DNA of 64,000 nucleotides from Nitrincola lacisaponensis (GCF_000691225.1 NZ_JMSZ01000007.1:60846-124845), one strand, 5' to 3'. Shown: positions 35,885-45,235, numbered from the stretch's first letter. The notes: a model not told the origin generated them from the sequence alone. Made by a program: numbers and translations.

Positions 35885-36274
35885 ATGCCAAAGCCATCCA
35901 CAGTGTCCGCGTCTGTTGCTATGCAATCCGGTGTTATCCGGATGTTGCTGTTGGCGTTGTTGTGGTTGGTTTTTACGGCGTTCCCGGTGTCTCCCGCTGC
36001 ATATGGCGATTCCAATACCGGATTTACCGCTGAAGCCCAGTCCTGGGCAGTCGTATTGCAATCTCACTCAACCCGTTCGTCCAGCCTTGAGTCTTCTGAT
36101 GATGACTCTGTTACGGGGGCTGCAGAACCGGGACAGGAGCTCGCGCTGCTGGCGGGACTGTTGCTGCTTTGGCTGGTTGCACAACGCAGCTGTCTGCCCC
36201 TGCCTGTTTCGCATCAGCGTGTTATCACACGTAATGATTATCTGCCGCCTCTGAGAGCACCTCCACAGCCTTAA
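35885..36274 (+). CDS. Small membrane or secreted protein of unknown function
   Basis: 129 residues I do not recognise. It has a hydrophobic start (about 18-40, could be a signal peptide ending near PAAYGDS), a polar acidic middle (HSTRSSSLESSDDDS), a second hydrophobic helix (about 86-99, LALLAGLLLLWLVA), and a proline-rich tail ending LPPLRAPPQP. The codon pattern and position between the lipase and SecDF genes favour a real gene. An AGG ribosome site is weak. A single-span or two-span inner-membrane protein is likely. Confidence 0.55.
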   Translation: MPKPSTVSASVAMQSGVIRMLLLALLWLVFTAFPVSPAAYGDSNTGFTAEAQSWAVVLQSHSTRSSSLESSDDDSVTGAAEPGQELALLAGLLLLWLVAQRSCLPLPVSHQRVITRNDYLPPLRAPPQP

Positions 36275-36340
36275 GTGTTACCGCTATTGACGGCCTTGAA
36301 CCGGCTGTCATCACTTAGGGTGTTTATTGTGGAGTCTTAT

Positions 36341-38860
36341 ATGAAATCTTTATACCAGCGTGCTGCTGCTTGCAGCCTGCTGATTCTGTGTATGCTGCTC
36401 AGTGCAGTACCAAATTTGTTGCCTTCATCCATGTCTGCCAAGTTGCCAGACTGGTATACCGAAAATACGCTGTCGTTGGGTCTGGATCTGCAGGGTGGTT
36501 CTCATCTGTTGTTGCAGGCTGATCAGCAGGCACTGCTGTTACAGGCACAACAAGGCGTTGCGGGTGAGGTGGGAGATGCGCTGCAGCTGGCGAATATTGC
36601 CTTTCGTTGGCAGGGGGCGGCGGACACGCTGTCGCTGATCTTTAATCAGGAGTCTGCACTGCAGCAGGCCAGACAGGCGTTGCAACCTTTATCCAGAGAC
36701 GCGGCCAGCAGTGTACGTCGTTTTGACATGTCTCAGCAGGGGTTGCAACTCAATTTAAAGATCACCGAGGACTGGCAAAGTCATTTGCTGTCTGAAGCGG
36801 TGGAACGCAGCCTGGAAGTGGTTCGTCGGCGACTGGATGAAACAGGTCTGGTTGAACCCAGTATTACCCGTCAGGGACGTGACTATATTCTGGTACAGAT
36901 GCCGGGCGTGGCAGATCCCTCTGAAATTCGCACGCTACTGGGTACGACGGCGAAGATGACCTTTCATTGGGTGGCTGAGGTGGCGAGCGAACCTACTCAG
37001 ACACAGATCTATGCTGATGCAAGCGGTGAGCAGCGTTATCGAGTTGAGAGCGATATAGCACTGGAAGGTCAGCATATTCGTGATGCCCGTCTGGCGTTCC
37101 ACCCTCAGACGGGTGCTGCGGTGGTGAATTTTTCCCTGGATACTGAAGGTGCACGTCGCTTTGCCGAGATGACACGCGAAAATATTGGGCGTGCTCTGGC
37201 CATCGTGCTGGATGGTCAGGTGATTACAGCACCAGTGATTCGAGGAGTGATCAGTGGTGGTTCGGGTGAAATCAGTGGCTCATTTACGCCACGCGAAGCG
37301 GGTGATTTGGCACTGTTGTTAAGGGCAGGGGCGTTACCCGTTCCATTACAGGTGATCGAAGAGCGGACCGTTGGGCCTGATCTGGGTAGTGATGCCATTG
37401 CGATGGGGGTGACAACCGGCGTGATTGGCGCGGTATTGGTGCTGGCGTTCATGCTGGCAATTTACGGCAGCTGGGGTGCCATTGCCTGCGTGGCACTGTT
37501 GGTAAATCTGGGGCTGATGCTTGGGGTGCTGAGTCTGTTGCGTGCGACACTGACGTTACCGGGAATTGCCGGGATTATTCTGACACTGGGCATGGCGGTG
37601 GATGCCAATATCCTCATCAATGAGCGGATTCGGGAAGAAGCACGTAAAGGCTATTCTGCGGCGATGGCGCTGAAAGAAGGTTTTTCACGCGCCTGGAGTA
37701 CAATACTGGACTCTAACCTGACAACCTTGATTGCTGTCAGCTTGCTGTTCTTTTTTGGCAGCGGTCCGGTTAAAGGGTTTGCGGTGACCATCGGTATTGG
37801 ACTGCTGACCTCGCTCTTTACCTCAATCACCCTGACACGTGTACTGATGGAGTGGCGCATTCGTCACAAGACCCGGCAGCCTCTGACGATTGCTGGGCTG
37901 CCCTGGCTGGATCGTCTCAGTCAACGCGTACCGAATCTGATGCGTGTTCGGCATTGGGGGCTGGCTTTGTCGCTGACACTCTCCTTGTTGTCGGTTGCCT
38001 TGTTCTTCCAGCCGGGCATGCATTACGGTGTAGACTTTACCGGAGGCACCCTGGTCGAAGTACATACCCATGATATGGCGCCTGATGCGTTGCGTGCGCA
38101 GTTGTCTGAGCAGGGACTCACACAGCTGAGCATTCAGTCGTCGGGTGATTCGGGGCAGTATTTAGTCCGTCTACCTCTGGAAGCACAGCAGCAAGCCGTC
38201 GCCAATGATCAGGTTGAGCAGTTAAAACAGGCCGTACTCAGTGTGCAGCCTGATGCCGAATTTCCCCGAACAGAGCTGGTGGGTCCAAGAGTCAGTGGGG
38301 ATTTCAGTGATATGACGATTCTGGCAATACTGATTGCGGGGGGCGGTATGCTGGGATATCTCTGGTGGTGCTTTGAATCACACTTTGCGCTGGCGGCTAC
38401 CTTAACCATTGCACTGGATCTGACGAAAACCCTGGGCTTTTTTGTACTCACCGGTATCGAGTTTAATTTGACGGCTGTCGCGGCCTTGCTGGCATTGATT
38501 GGTTACTCGATGAACGACAAGGTGGTGGTGTTTGACCGTATTCGTGAGAATTTACGTCTTACGCCACACAAGCCAATGCACCAGCTATTGAATGAGAGTA
38601 TCGGTTCGACACTGACACGTACGGTATTTACTTCAGTGACAACACTGCTGGCGCTGTTGCCGATGGCCGTGTATGGCGGCAGTGCGGTTTCCAGTTTCGC
38701 CTTGCCGATGCTGTTTGGTGTTGTGGTGGGTACCGCTTCCTCCATTTTTATTGCATCTCCATTGCTGTATATGCTGTCGCAGCGACGCGAGCGCCAGGGT
38801 TTGGGGCAGTTGCGACCAACAGTTGAAGACCAGCGTCGTGAGCTGGAACTGATGCCCTAA
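36341..38860 (+). CDS. secDF: Fused SecD-SecF protein translocation subunit
   Basis: 839 residues from the ATG at 36341 (GGAG eight bases upstream). The SecD half has LSLGLDLQGG, the periplasmic P1 head, and GMAVDANILINERIREE in helix 4. The SecF half starts at YGVDFTGGTLVEV and has GYSMNDKVVVFDRIREN. It uses the ion gradient to pull exported proteins across the membrane. Gammaproteobacteria usually carry separate secD and secF next to yajC; this fused, isolated copy may be an extra paralogue of the kind seen in marine vibrios. A hairpin terminator follows. Confidence 0.92.
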   Translation: MKSLYQRAAACSLLILCMLLSAVPNLLPSSMSAKLPDWYTENTLSLGLDLQGGSHLLLQADQQALLLQAQQGVAGEVGDALQLANIAFRWQGAADTLSLIFNQESALQQARQALQPLSRDAASSVRRFDMSQQGLQLNLKITEDWQSHLLSEAVERSLEVVRRRLDETGLVEPSITRQGRDYILVQMPGVADPSEIRTLLGTTAKMTFHWVAEVASEPTQTQIYADASGEQRYRVESDIALEGQHIRDARLAFHPQTGAAVVNFSLDTEGARRFAEMTRENIGRALAIVLDGQVITAPVIRGVISGGSGEISGSFTPREAGDLALLLRAGALPVPLQVIEERTVGPDLGSDAIAMGVTTGVIGAVLVLAFMLAIYGSWGAIACVALLVNLGLMLGVLSLLRATLTLPGIAGIILTLGMAVDANILINERIREEARKGYSAAMALKEGFSRAWSTILDSNLTTLIAVSLLFFFGSGPVKGFAVTIGIGLLTSLFTSITLTRVLMEWRIRHKTRQPLTIAGLPWLDRLSQRVPNLMRVRHWGLALSLTLSLLSVALFFQPGMHYGVDFTGGTLVEVHTHDMAPDALRAQLSEQGLTQLSIQSSGDSGQYLVRLPLEAQQQAVANDQVEQLKQAVLSVQPDAEFPRTELVGPRVSGDFSDMTILAILIAGGGMLGYLWWCFESHFALAATLTIALDLTKTLGFFVLTGIEFNLTAVAALLALIGYSMNDKVVVFDRIRENLRLTPHKPMHQLLNESIGSTLTRTVFTSVTTLLALLPMAVYGGSAVSSFALPMLFGVVVGTASSIFIASPLLYMLSQRRERQGLGQLRPTVEDQRRELELMP

Positions 38861-38870
38861 GCGTTTATCG

Positions 38871-38897
38871 GATACCAGTCACTCGGTGACTGGTATC
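38871..38897 (+). terminator. Hairpin terminator after secDF
   Basis: A perfect 12-bp stem, GATACCAGTCAC / GTGACTGGTATC, has a 3-base loop and starts 11 bases after the stop codon. The following T-run is poor (TGCAATATTTCTG), so efficiency may be limited. Confidence 0.65.
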
Positions 38898-39050
38898 TGC
38901 AATATTTCTGTCACTCTTGTCTAGACGAGAGTCCTGTCTGACGGTTGTCAGAAATTCAAACACAGCTGATGGCCGGATCCAGGTCGTGAATACTGCCATG
39001 GCAGGGTTTAATGCTATGATCGGTGTTTTCCCGAAACTGGTTGTGGCGGT

Positions 39051-39716
39051 ATGAAAATACTCATTCTGGAAGATAACGCGATTCTGGCTCAGGGATTGCG
39101 TAGCGTGATTGAAGAAGCGGGATACTCTGTTGATCTGTTAATGGACGGTAGCCAGGCAATCGCCTGGTTGCAGACAGGCCAGTATGACCTGTTGATGCTT
39201 GATCTGGGTTTGCCTGGCATGGATGGCATTGAAATTCTGCGCTATCTGCGTCGCCGCAACAATCCGATTCCGGTGATCATTATCACTGCACGTGACCGAC
39301 TGGATCAGCGTATTAGTGGTCTGGAAGAGGGTGCAGATGACTACCTGTGCAAACCCTTCTCGCTGGAGGAGGTGGTAGCGCGGGTACGTGCCGTGATTCG
39401 GCGTAGTCGTTCCTTCTCCGATAACCGTCTGAAAAATGGTGATCTGGAGCTCTGTCTTGCTTCGCGAACCCTCACGCTGAAAGGTGAAGAGGTGGTGTTG
39501 CATCGTCGTGAGCTGGCGGTGCTGGAGTATTTTCTATTGAACCGGGGACGATTGTTGAGCAAGGATCAGGTGGCGGACAGTATTGCATCGTTTGAGCAGG
39601 ATATCAGTGCTGGCGCGATTGAAACCTATGTTTCCCGGATACGTAAAAAACTGGGTAATGCTGCAGCCATTCGGACCGTTCGTGGGCTGGGCTATTTGAT
39701 GGATAACCTGGATTAA
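39051..39716 (+). CDS. tctD: OmpR-family response regulator of tricarboxylate uptake
   Basis: 221 residues. The receiver (1-115) has phosphoacceptor D51 in LMLDLGLPGMDG and lysine in YLCKPFSLEE. The C-terminal winged helix (about 125-218) has ETYVSRIRKKLG. It is paired with a sensor kinase 4 bases downstream and faces a tctABC operon, which is the TctD/TctE context. It probably activates tctC transcription through the tandem repeat at 45214-45235. Sequence alone would also fit QseB-type regulators; linkage decides the name. Confidence 0.88.
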   Translation: MKILILEDNAILAQGLRSVIEEAGYSVDLLMDGSQAIAWLQTGQYDLLMLDLGLPGMDGIEILRYLRRRNNPIPVIIITARDRLDQRISGLEEGADDYLCKPFSLEEVVARVRAVIRRSRSFSDNRLKNGDLELCLASRTLTLKGEEVVLHRRELAVLEYFLLNRGRLLSKDQVADSIASFEQDISAGAIETYVSRIRKKLGNAAAIRTVRGLGYLMDNLD

Positions 39717-39720
39717 GCTG

Positions 39721-41112
39721 ATGATTCAATCTGTTCGGAGTCATTTGATTCTCTGGTTTATTATCCCGCTGACCTTAATGATTCCGCTGTCCTTGTATGT
39801 CAGTCAGTATGTTCTGACACAACGTATAGATGACAGTTTTGACAGCATGCTGCGCATGGGAGCAGAGCGTTTTGAAGAGCGGCTGTTTGTGGCAGAAGGT
39901 GAAGTGCGGATTAATATGCTCTATTTTTCGGTCAATTCGCTGGGAACGGGTGGGCAAGGCAAATTGTTTTATCGAGTGAGAGATGCCCAGGGGCGCTTGT
40001 TGACCGGTTTTGAAGGGCTGCAAGGGCCTGGTGATCTGCTCGAGGGTGAAGGTTTTTACAATACAGTGTTTGCGGGTACGGATTTACGTGCCCTGCGTTT
40101 ATTCATTCCTGTGCGTGGCGCAACGGCACCTGTTGAAGTGATTGTGGCTGAGTCTCGCGAGGGGCGTGAACATTTGCTGCAGGAGTTTTTGTCCAATCTG
40201 CTAGTGATCAATGTTGGCCTTGGAATCAGTGCCTTGTTGATCGCGCTGTTTGCGATTCACCAGGGATTGTCTCCGCTAAAGCGTATAGAGTCGGCGTTGC
40301 GCAAGCGTTCGGCACATGACTTGTCTCCGGTTGAAGAAAAAGTCCCTGCTGAGGTCAGTGCGCTGGTGGACAGTATCAATCATCTGATGGTGAAAATACG
40401 CCAGAATATGCAACATATTCAACAATTTAATGCCGATGTTTCGCACCAGCTAAGGACCCCGATATCGGAAATCCGGGTGTTGGCTGAAATGTCGGAAAAG
40501 CAGTGTGATGATCCGCAGTTGAAACAGCAGTTACGTGCAATCCGAAAAACCACGGATTATGCCTCCCATACAACCCAGCAGTTACTGAAGTATGCCAAGA
40601 CTAAAAGTGATCTGGTGGATCATGCCTCGCTGGCAGTACAGGATTTGCAACCGGTCTGTCATGAAGCCTGTGCCCGTTTGTTGAACCGGGTCTTGCAGCG
40701 TGGTCAGGAACTGGAATTGATTGCCGATGAACGTCCTTTCCCGGTACGTTGTGATCCGATTATGGTGCAGTGGCTGTTGACCAACTTGATTGATAACGCC
40801 AGTGTACACGCGGGTGGTGCAGATGCGGATTATCAGGGGCTTATTCGCGTGCGTTTGACAGAGCAGTCGGGATTGGCCTGCCTGAGTGTAGAAGATGCAG
40901 GCGTTGGCATACCGGATGAGGCGATGCAGCATGTGACTGAACGCTTCTATCGGGTAAACCGTGATGAAAAGGGCAGTGGCCTGGGGCTGGCGATTGTCAG
41001 TCAGGTAGCCCAGTCGCATGGGGCACAGCTGCAACTGCGACGGTCCTCAACGGGTGGACTGTTGGTCTCTGTCTTGTTTCCGCTGGTGACGGACCAGCAG
41101 TTGGCTCAATAG
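39721..41112 (+). CDS. tctE: Sensor histidine kinase of tricarboxylate uptake
   Basis: 463 residues. Two helices (about 8-30 and 158-182) flank a periplasmic domain of about 125 residues (2CSK_N type), then HAMP. H242 lies in NADVSHQLRTPISEIR, and the ATPase boxes are LIDNASVHAG, VEDAGVGIPDE and KGSGLGLAIV. It phosphorylates TctD in response to an external tricarboxylate by inference. Its last 66 bases overlap, in antisense, the end of the AbrB-type permease gene. Confidence 0.88.
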   Translation: MIQSVRSHLILWFIIPLTLMIPLSLYVSQYVLTQRIDDSFDSMLRMGAERFEERLFVAEGEVRINMLYFSVNSLGTGGQGKLFYRVRDAQGRLLTGFEGLQGPGDLLEGEGFYNTVFAGTDLRALRLFIPVRGATAPVEVIVAESREGREHLLQEFLSNLLVINVGLGISALLIALFAIHQGLSPLKRIESALRKRSAHDLSPVEEKVPAEVSALVDSINHLMVKIRQNMQHIQQFNADVSHQLRTPISEIRVLAEMSEKQCDDPQLKQQLRAIRKTTDYASHTTQQLLKYAKTKSDLVDHASLAVQDLQPVCHEACARLLNRVLQRGQELELIADERPFPVRCDPIMVQWLLTNLIDNASVHAGGADADYQGLIRVRLTEQSGLACLSVEDAGVGIPDEAMQHVTERFYRVNRDEKGSGLGLAIVSQVAQSHGAQLQLRRSSTGGLLVSVLFPLVTDQQLAQ

Positions 41113-42084
41113 CGGTGCAGACATAATCAACACAAACAGGCGAATCAGGTGAATATAGGCGATGTAGAGCGGATCGATACCGGCGGCGGTGGCGATCAAT
41201 GCCATTTCACCCACACCTCCCGGGACCAGCGATAGAAACGCATGGGAGAGAGGGATGCCTGTCAGTTTCCAGGTCAACGCAGCAAAGAGAGCAGCCATCA
41301 GCATACCCAGTGTCGTGGCCAGGACAGCATAACCGCTGACTTTCAACAAAGCTGACAGTGCAGTACCAAAAAAACGGCTGCCGATTGATGATCCCAGTAC
41401 CACAAAGGTCACGATCATGACCCAGCCAGGCAACTCTATCTGTACCAGGGTGACGGACAGTAGCGCACTGACCAGAAGCGGACCGAGAAACTCAGCCATG
41501 GGCAGGCGCAGCTGTTTGGCTGTCCACCAGCCAACCGGCACCAGCAGTATCCAGAAGAGGTCAGTCCAGCCGCCTGTCTCAATGGTCGGACTTGCCAAGG
41601 CTTGCCCTGGCATGAAATAGAAAATCATCGAGGTACTGATAACGACCAGTGCGATGCGCAGCGTCTGCGCTATGGCAATCCAGCGCGCATCACCACCCAA
41701 ACGGTCTCCCTGAATGACGACGGCATTCATGGTGCCTGGCAATGAAGAAAACACCGAGGTAACGGTATCCAGCCCCGCCAGACGTTTGAAGACCCAGGTG
41801 TTGAGCAGCAGGGTACAGAGCACTGAAAGCAGCATCAGCAGGACGCTGGGATACCAGGTCAGCAGTTCGCTCAATAAGCCAGCTTCAAAGCCTGTTCCTA
41901 ACCAGAAGCCCAGTACGCCAAGAAAAAAGCGATTGGCCTGACGATTGACCTGCACCGGTATTCCTTTCAGAGCCAGACAGGTCACCAGCAACAGGGGGCC
42001 CAGCATCCAGGGCAAGGGCAAGCCCAGCCACCAGGCGGCCCAGCCGCCCAGTGTACCCAAGAGCAATGTGTAGAGTGTTTTCAA
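41047..42084 (-). CDS. AbrB family (ammonia monooxygenase-like) membrane transporter
   Basis: 345 residues, about nine or ten helices in two repeats, each with a LPxPWMLGPLL- or FLGPLLVSALL-type motif and a G-rich end (SSLPGTMNAVVIQGDR; LVPGGVGEMALIATAAG). This is the duplicated Gneg_AbrB module of putative permeases. Start codon TTG at 42084 follows tctA by 6 bases, so it is translated from the tct transcript. Members are often found next to Tct systems; the substrate is unknown. The 3' end overlaps tctE. Confidence 0.85.
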   Translation of the reverse strand: MKTLYTLLLGTLGGWAAWWLGLPLPWMLGPLLLVTCLALKGIPVQVNRQANRFFLGVLGFWLGTGFEAGLLSELLTWYPSVLLMLLSVLCTLLLNTWVFKRLAGLDTVTSVFSSLPGTMNAVVIQGDRLGGDARWIAIAQTLRIALVVISTSMIFYFMPGQALASPTIETGGWTDLFWILLVPVGWWTAKQLRLPMAEFLGPLLVSALLSVTLVQIELPGWVMIVTFVVLGSSIGSRFFGTALSALLKVSGYAVLATTLGMLMAALFAALTWKLTGIPLSHAFLSLVPGGVGEMALIATAAGIDPLYIAYIHLIRLFVLIMSAPLLSQLLVRHQRKQDRDQQSTR

Positions 42085-42090
42085 CGCATT

Positions 42091-43602
42091 TTATCCATTT
42101 ACGGTGGACTTTGCCGGACGCCGAATCAGCGACAGCAGTTTACTGCCAAACAGTGACAGCAGCAGAAGCGCCATAATAGCCAGCGTAACAGGGCGTTCCA
42201 GTACATAGCTGAGATCGCCGCCACTGATCTGGTAGCTGTGCAGCAGTGTTTTCTCAGCCATGGCACCCAGCAGTATGCCGATGACGGCAGCCGGTACCGA
42301 ATAGCCGTAACGTCGCATCAGCCAGCCGATGATGGCAAAAGCCAGTACGGTGAAAGGCCCTACAAAATTTCCGGTCAGACCAAAAGAACCCATGACTGCC
42401 AGCACCAGTACGGTCGGAATCAGGTAACGCATGGGTACCTTGATGATATTGGCTAGCAGTGGGATAAACAACAGGCCGAGTATCATCAGGAAAAATACCT
42501 GAGCAAAGTTGGCAAAAATAATTGCGTAAACGATATCTGTTTGTTCACGGATAAACTGGGGGCCGCCGGTAATGTTGTGCATCGCAAAGGCTGCCAGCAT
42601 GACAGCTGTCGCACCGCCACCGGGAATACCCAGTGCCAGCAGGGTTGCCATGGAGCCGGCTTCTGAGGTGCTGTTGGCTGATTCGGAGGCGACGATTCCC
42701 TTGGGGTTGCCTTTACCGTAGGAATCAGGGTCCGGATCGCGACGCTTGGTTTCGACATAGGATAACAGGTTGGAGACCGATGAGCCCACGCCGGGAACCG
42801 CGCCGACAAAGACACCCATCAGACAACCACGCAGCATCACCAGGGGAGACTGGAATGCCATTTTGAAGCCTGTGGCGATTTTGCGCAGATCTACTTTACG
42901 GGATGCCTTGCTGTCAACGATGTACTGCTTGTTTGCCAGACGGAAGAGTTCCGAGGCGGCAAACATGCCCATCATGGCCGGAATGACCGGGATACCATCA
43001 AACAGATAGAAGCTGCCCATCGTGCCGCGAGCCAGGCCGATTTCATTAAAACCGATGGTGCCGATCAGCAGGCCGACAAAACCGGCGATCAACCCCTTGA
43101 GTACATGGTCACCACGCAAGCTGGCGATCAGAGTCATGCCCCAAAGAATGACCATGAACATCTCGGATGGGCCCAGCTTCAGGACCATCAGACTGATGGG
43201 CTGAATCATCATGAACAGAATCAGATAGCCGACCAGCACCCCGAATACGGAAGAAGCCAGCGCAATCCCGAGCGCCTGGTTATGCTTGCCCTGCTTGGCC
43301 ATGGGGTAACCATCAAAGGCGGTGGCTATCGCTGATGAGGTACCCGGGATGTTCATCAGGATGGCGGGGATACCGCTGCCGAAGGAGCCGCCGGTGAAGA
43401 TGGCAGTGAGAAACAGCATCGCCTGCATGAAATCCATATACAGGGTCATAGGCAGGAAAATCGCCATGGCCATGGAAATTTGTAATCCGGGTGTGGCGCC
43501 AAAAACCAGGCCGATGATGATGCCGGGGACCACTATCATCCAGGGGGTAAGGCTGCTGAACAGCATGGAAAGTGCAGAAGCACTGGCTGCAAAATCGATC
43601 AT
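42091..43602 (-). CDS. tctA: Tripartite tricarboxylate transporter, large permease TctA
   Basis: 503 residues, about 12 helices. The TctA core is visible in GLVFGATPGLQISMAMAIFLP, then IPGTSSAIATAFDGYPMAKQG and GAVPGVGSSVSNLLSY (pieces), including the P-G-x-x-x motifs of the substrate site. It is the main channel of the citrate/tricarboxylate TTT system. It lies 23 bases after tctB. Confidence 0.94.
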   Translation of the reverse strand: MIDFAASASALSMLFSSLTPWMIVVPGIIIGLVFGATPGLQISMAMAIFLPMTLYMDFMQAMLFLTAIFTGGSFGSGIPAILMNIPGTSSAIATAFDGYPMAKQGKHNQALGIALASSVFGVLVGYLILFMMIQPISLMVLKLGPSEMFMVILWGMTLIASLRGDHVLKGLIAGFVGLLIGTIGFNEIGLARGTMGSFYLFDGIPVIPAMMGMFAASELFRLANKQYIVDSKASRKVDLRKIATGFKMAFQSPLVMLRGCLMGVFVGAVPGVGSSVSNLLSYVETKRRDPDPDSYGKGNPKGIVASESANSTSEAGSMATLLALGIPGGGATAVMLAAFAMHNITGGPQFIREQTDIVYAIIFANFAQVFFLMILGLLFIPLLANIIKVPMRYLIPTVLVLAVMGSFGLTGNFVGPFTVLAFAIIGWLMRRYGYSVPAAVIGILLGAMAEKTLLHSYQISGGDLSYVLERPVTLAIMALLLLSLFGSKLLSLIRRPAKSTVNG

Positions 43603-43625
43603 GAGAACATTACCTTGTTGAAGTG

Positions 43626-44078
43626 TCAGTCGATGGGCAAGAAGGTCATCGGCATGGGATAAGGCAGCATCAACGCAAAGAACAACGCGATGGCAATGCC
43701 GAATCCGATGCTGTATCCCAGAACCCAGAACCAGTTACGTTCGTTTTTCATGCGCAGGAAAATCGCCACGAACAGAATGGTACCCAGATCAAACCCGAGC
43801 CAGGGCAGGGTGAGTACATAGACAGCAAACAGCAGGATAATGGGCAGGATATCCTTGACGGGTTCATCCTCAACCGCTTCAAACAATTTGCCCCGATAGG
43901 CACTGATGACCAGCTCTGCAATACACAGAAGCAGTACGGCCAGTGAGACAGGTAAAATCAGCAGCAGGTTCGGGGTAGTAAAGGCGACACGAATAGCATC
44001 ATTCAGATACCAGATCGTAAAACCAGCCAATCCCAGCAGCATGCACAGGTGGCCGTAGTCTTTTTTGAGTTTGTTCAT
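43626..44078 (-). CDS. tctB: Tripartite tricarboxylate transporter, small membrane subunit TctB
   Basis: 150 residues with four helices in the TctB pattern (for example LPWLGFDLGTILFVAIFL, then GYSIGFGIAIALFFALML). It supports TctA in the membrane. Position between tctC and tctA is the standard order. A 10-bp hairpin lies just upstream, between it and tctC. Confidence 0.92.
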   Translation of the reverse strand: MNKLKKDYGHLCMLLGLAGFTIWYLNDAIRVAFTTPNLLLILPVSLAVLLLCIAELVISAYRGKLFEAVEDEPVKDILPIILLFAVYVLTLPWLGFDLGTILFVAIFLRMKNERNWFWVLGYSIGFGIAIALFFALMLPYPMPMTFLPID

Positions 44079-44090
44079 GAGTCAGATCCT

Positions 44091-44111
44091 GCTGCCCGAT
44101 AATCGGGCAGC
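44091..44111 (-). other. Intercistronic hairpin between tctC and tctB
   Basis: GCTGCCCGAT and ATCGGGCAGC are perfectly complementary around one base, giving at least an 8-bp G/C-rich stem with a 5-base loop, 22 bases after the tctC stop. There is no T-run, so it probably protects the tctC message or limits read-through. Confidence 0.7.
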
Positions 44112-44132
44112 GTTGGTAAACGAACAGGGTGA

Positions 44133-45128
44133 TCAGTTCAGCATGTGGGCGTAGCGGCGGAAGGTTTCAAAATTTTCCCGCATCAACTGATTGGCTTTTT
44201 CAGGGCCGATCCAGACACCACCAATTTCGTGACTGCGCAGCTCATCCTGAAGCTCTTTTTTGGCCAGTGCATTTTGCATTGCCTGGGCCAGTTTGTTGAA
44301 ACGCTCTGGATGACGGCGCTCGAACTCGGCACTGACAGCAAAACCACGCATGGAGCCTTGCAGTACCGGTACTTCGATGTTCAAGGGTTGCAGTGCTTCA
44401 TTGACAGTTGGCACATCCCACTGCTCAATCCGCTCATCACTGACAATGGCGAGTGGCGTCAGGAACTCCCGAATACTTTCGCTGCCCTGAGCACTGATCA
44501 GTACCAGGTCGACCTGGCCACCAGCGACAGCTGTGCGTGCCTCACCACCACTGTTATAGGTCACCAGATTCAGATGGTTCTGCGGAATGTCGTAAGCATC
44601 CAGCAGAATACGCGCCATCAGGTGGCCTGCAGAACCCTGTACGACAGATGCCCGTACTTTGCCGGGTTCGTTTTTGATGACCTCCAGTACTTCGGCCAGA
44701 CTGCTGTAGCCGCTGTTTTTATTCACAGCAATCAGATCCTGATCAAACCACTGAAAGTTGATATAGGAAAAATCTTCCACACTGTAGGTGGCATTGCCTG
44801 CCAGAATGGTGTTGGTCAGATAGGGTGCAAAGGTGGATGAGAACAGGTGGTAACCTTCATCCGGTGCGTTCAGAATGTAGTTTGCCGCGATTTGTGTTCC
44901 GGCGCCGGGGCGGTTGGTGACGCGGACAGGAACCCCCAGTTCTTGCGACATGTGATTACTCATAATCCGGGTCATGCGGTCGGCGCTGCCTCCGGTACCA
45001 AAACCAACTACAGCTTCAATTGGCCGATTCGGATAGTTGCTTGCCGTGGCCGATGTGGCACTGATCAAGAGGGGAAGTGTCAGGGCGCAGGCGGCCAGTT
45101 TCAGAGTTTTGCGAAAGGATATTGCCAT
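44133..45128 (-). CDS. tctC: Tripartite tricarboxylate transporter, binding protein TctC (Bug family)
   Basis: 331 residues. The signal peptide ends near SATASNYP. The mature protein begins YPNRPIEAVVGFGTGGSADR, followed by VTNRPGAGTQIAANYI, the classic Bug/TctC ligand-site loops. It delivers a carboxylate (citrate or another) to TctA/TctB. First gene of the tct operon; its promoter region carries a tandem repeat fitting the adjacent TctD regulator. Confidence 0.94.
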   Translation of the reverse strand: MAISFRKTLKLAACALTLPLLISATSATASNYPNRPIEAVVGFGTGGSADRMTRIMSNHMSQELGVPVRVTNRPGAGTQIAANYILNAPDEGYHLFSSTFAPYLTNTILAGNATYSVEDFSYINFQWFDQDLIAVNKNSGYSSLAEVLEVIKNEPGKVRASVVQGSAGHLMARILLDAYDIPQNHLNLVTYNSGGEARTAVAGGQVDLVLISAQGSESIREFLTPLAIVSDERIEQWDVPTVNEALQPLNIEVPVLQGSMRGFAVSAEFERRHPERFNKLAQAMQNALAKKELQDELRSHEIGGVWIGPEKANQLMRENFETFRRYAHMLN

Positions 45129-45200
45129 AGTATGAATACCTTTTAGTTATTGTTTGGGTGCTTGCCGACCACGACAGAGGGGTTACAGCAGCGATTTCAC

Positions 45201-45235
45201 ACTATAGGGAGCGAAGCTGTCATAAAGCTGGCACA
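45201..45235 (-). promoter_or_regulatory. tctC promoter with OmpR-type tandem repeat (candidate TctD box)
   Basis: On the plus strand AAGCTGTCATA is followed directly by AAGCTGGCACA, two 11-bp repeats matching at 9 positions (45214-45235). On the minus strand a -10 element TATAGT lies at 45206-45201, and the repeats cover the place of the missing -35. This is the layout of promoters activated by OmpR/PhoB-type regulators. Part of the 319-base gap before the GGDEF gene. Confidence 0.6.
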
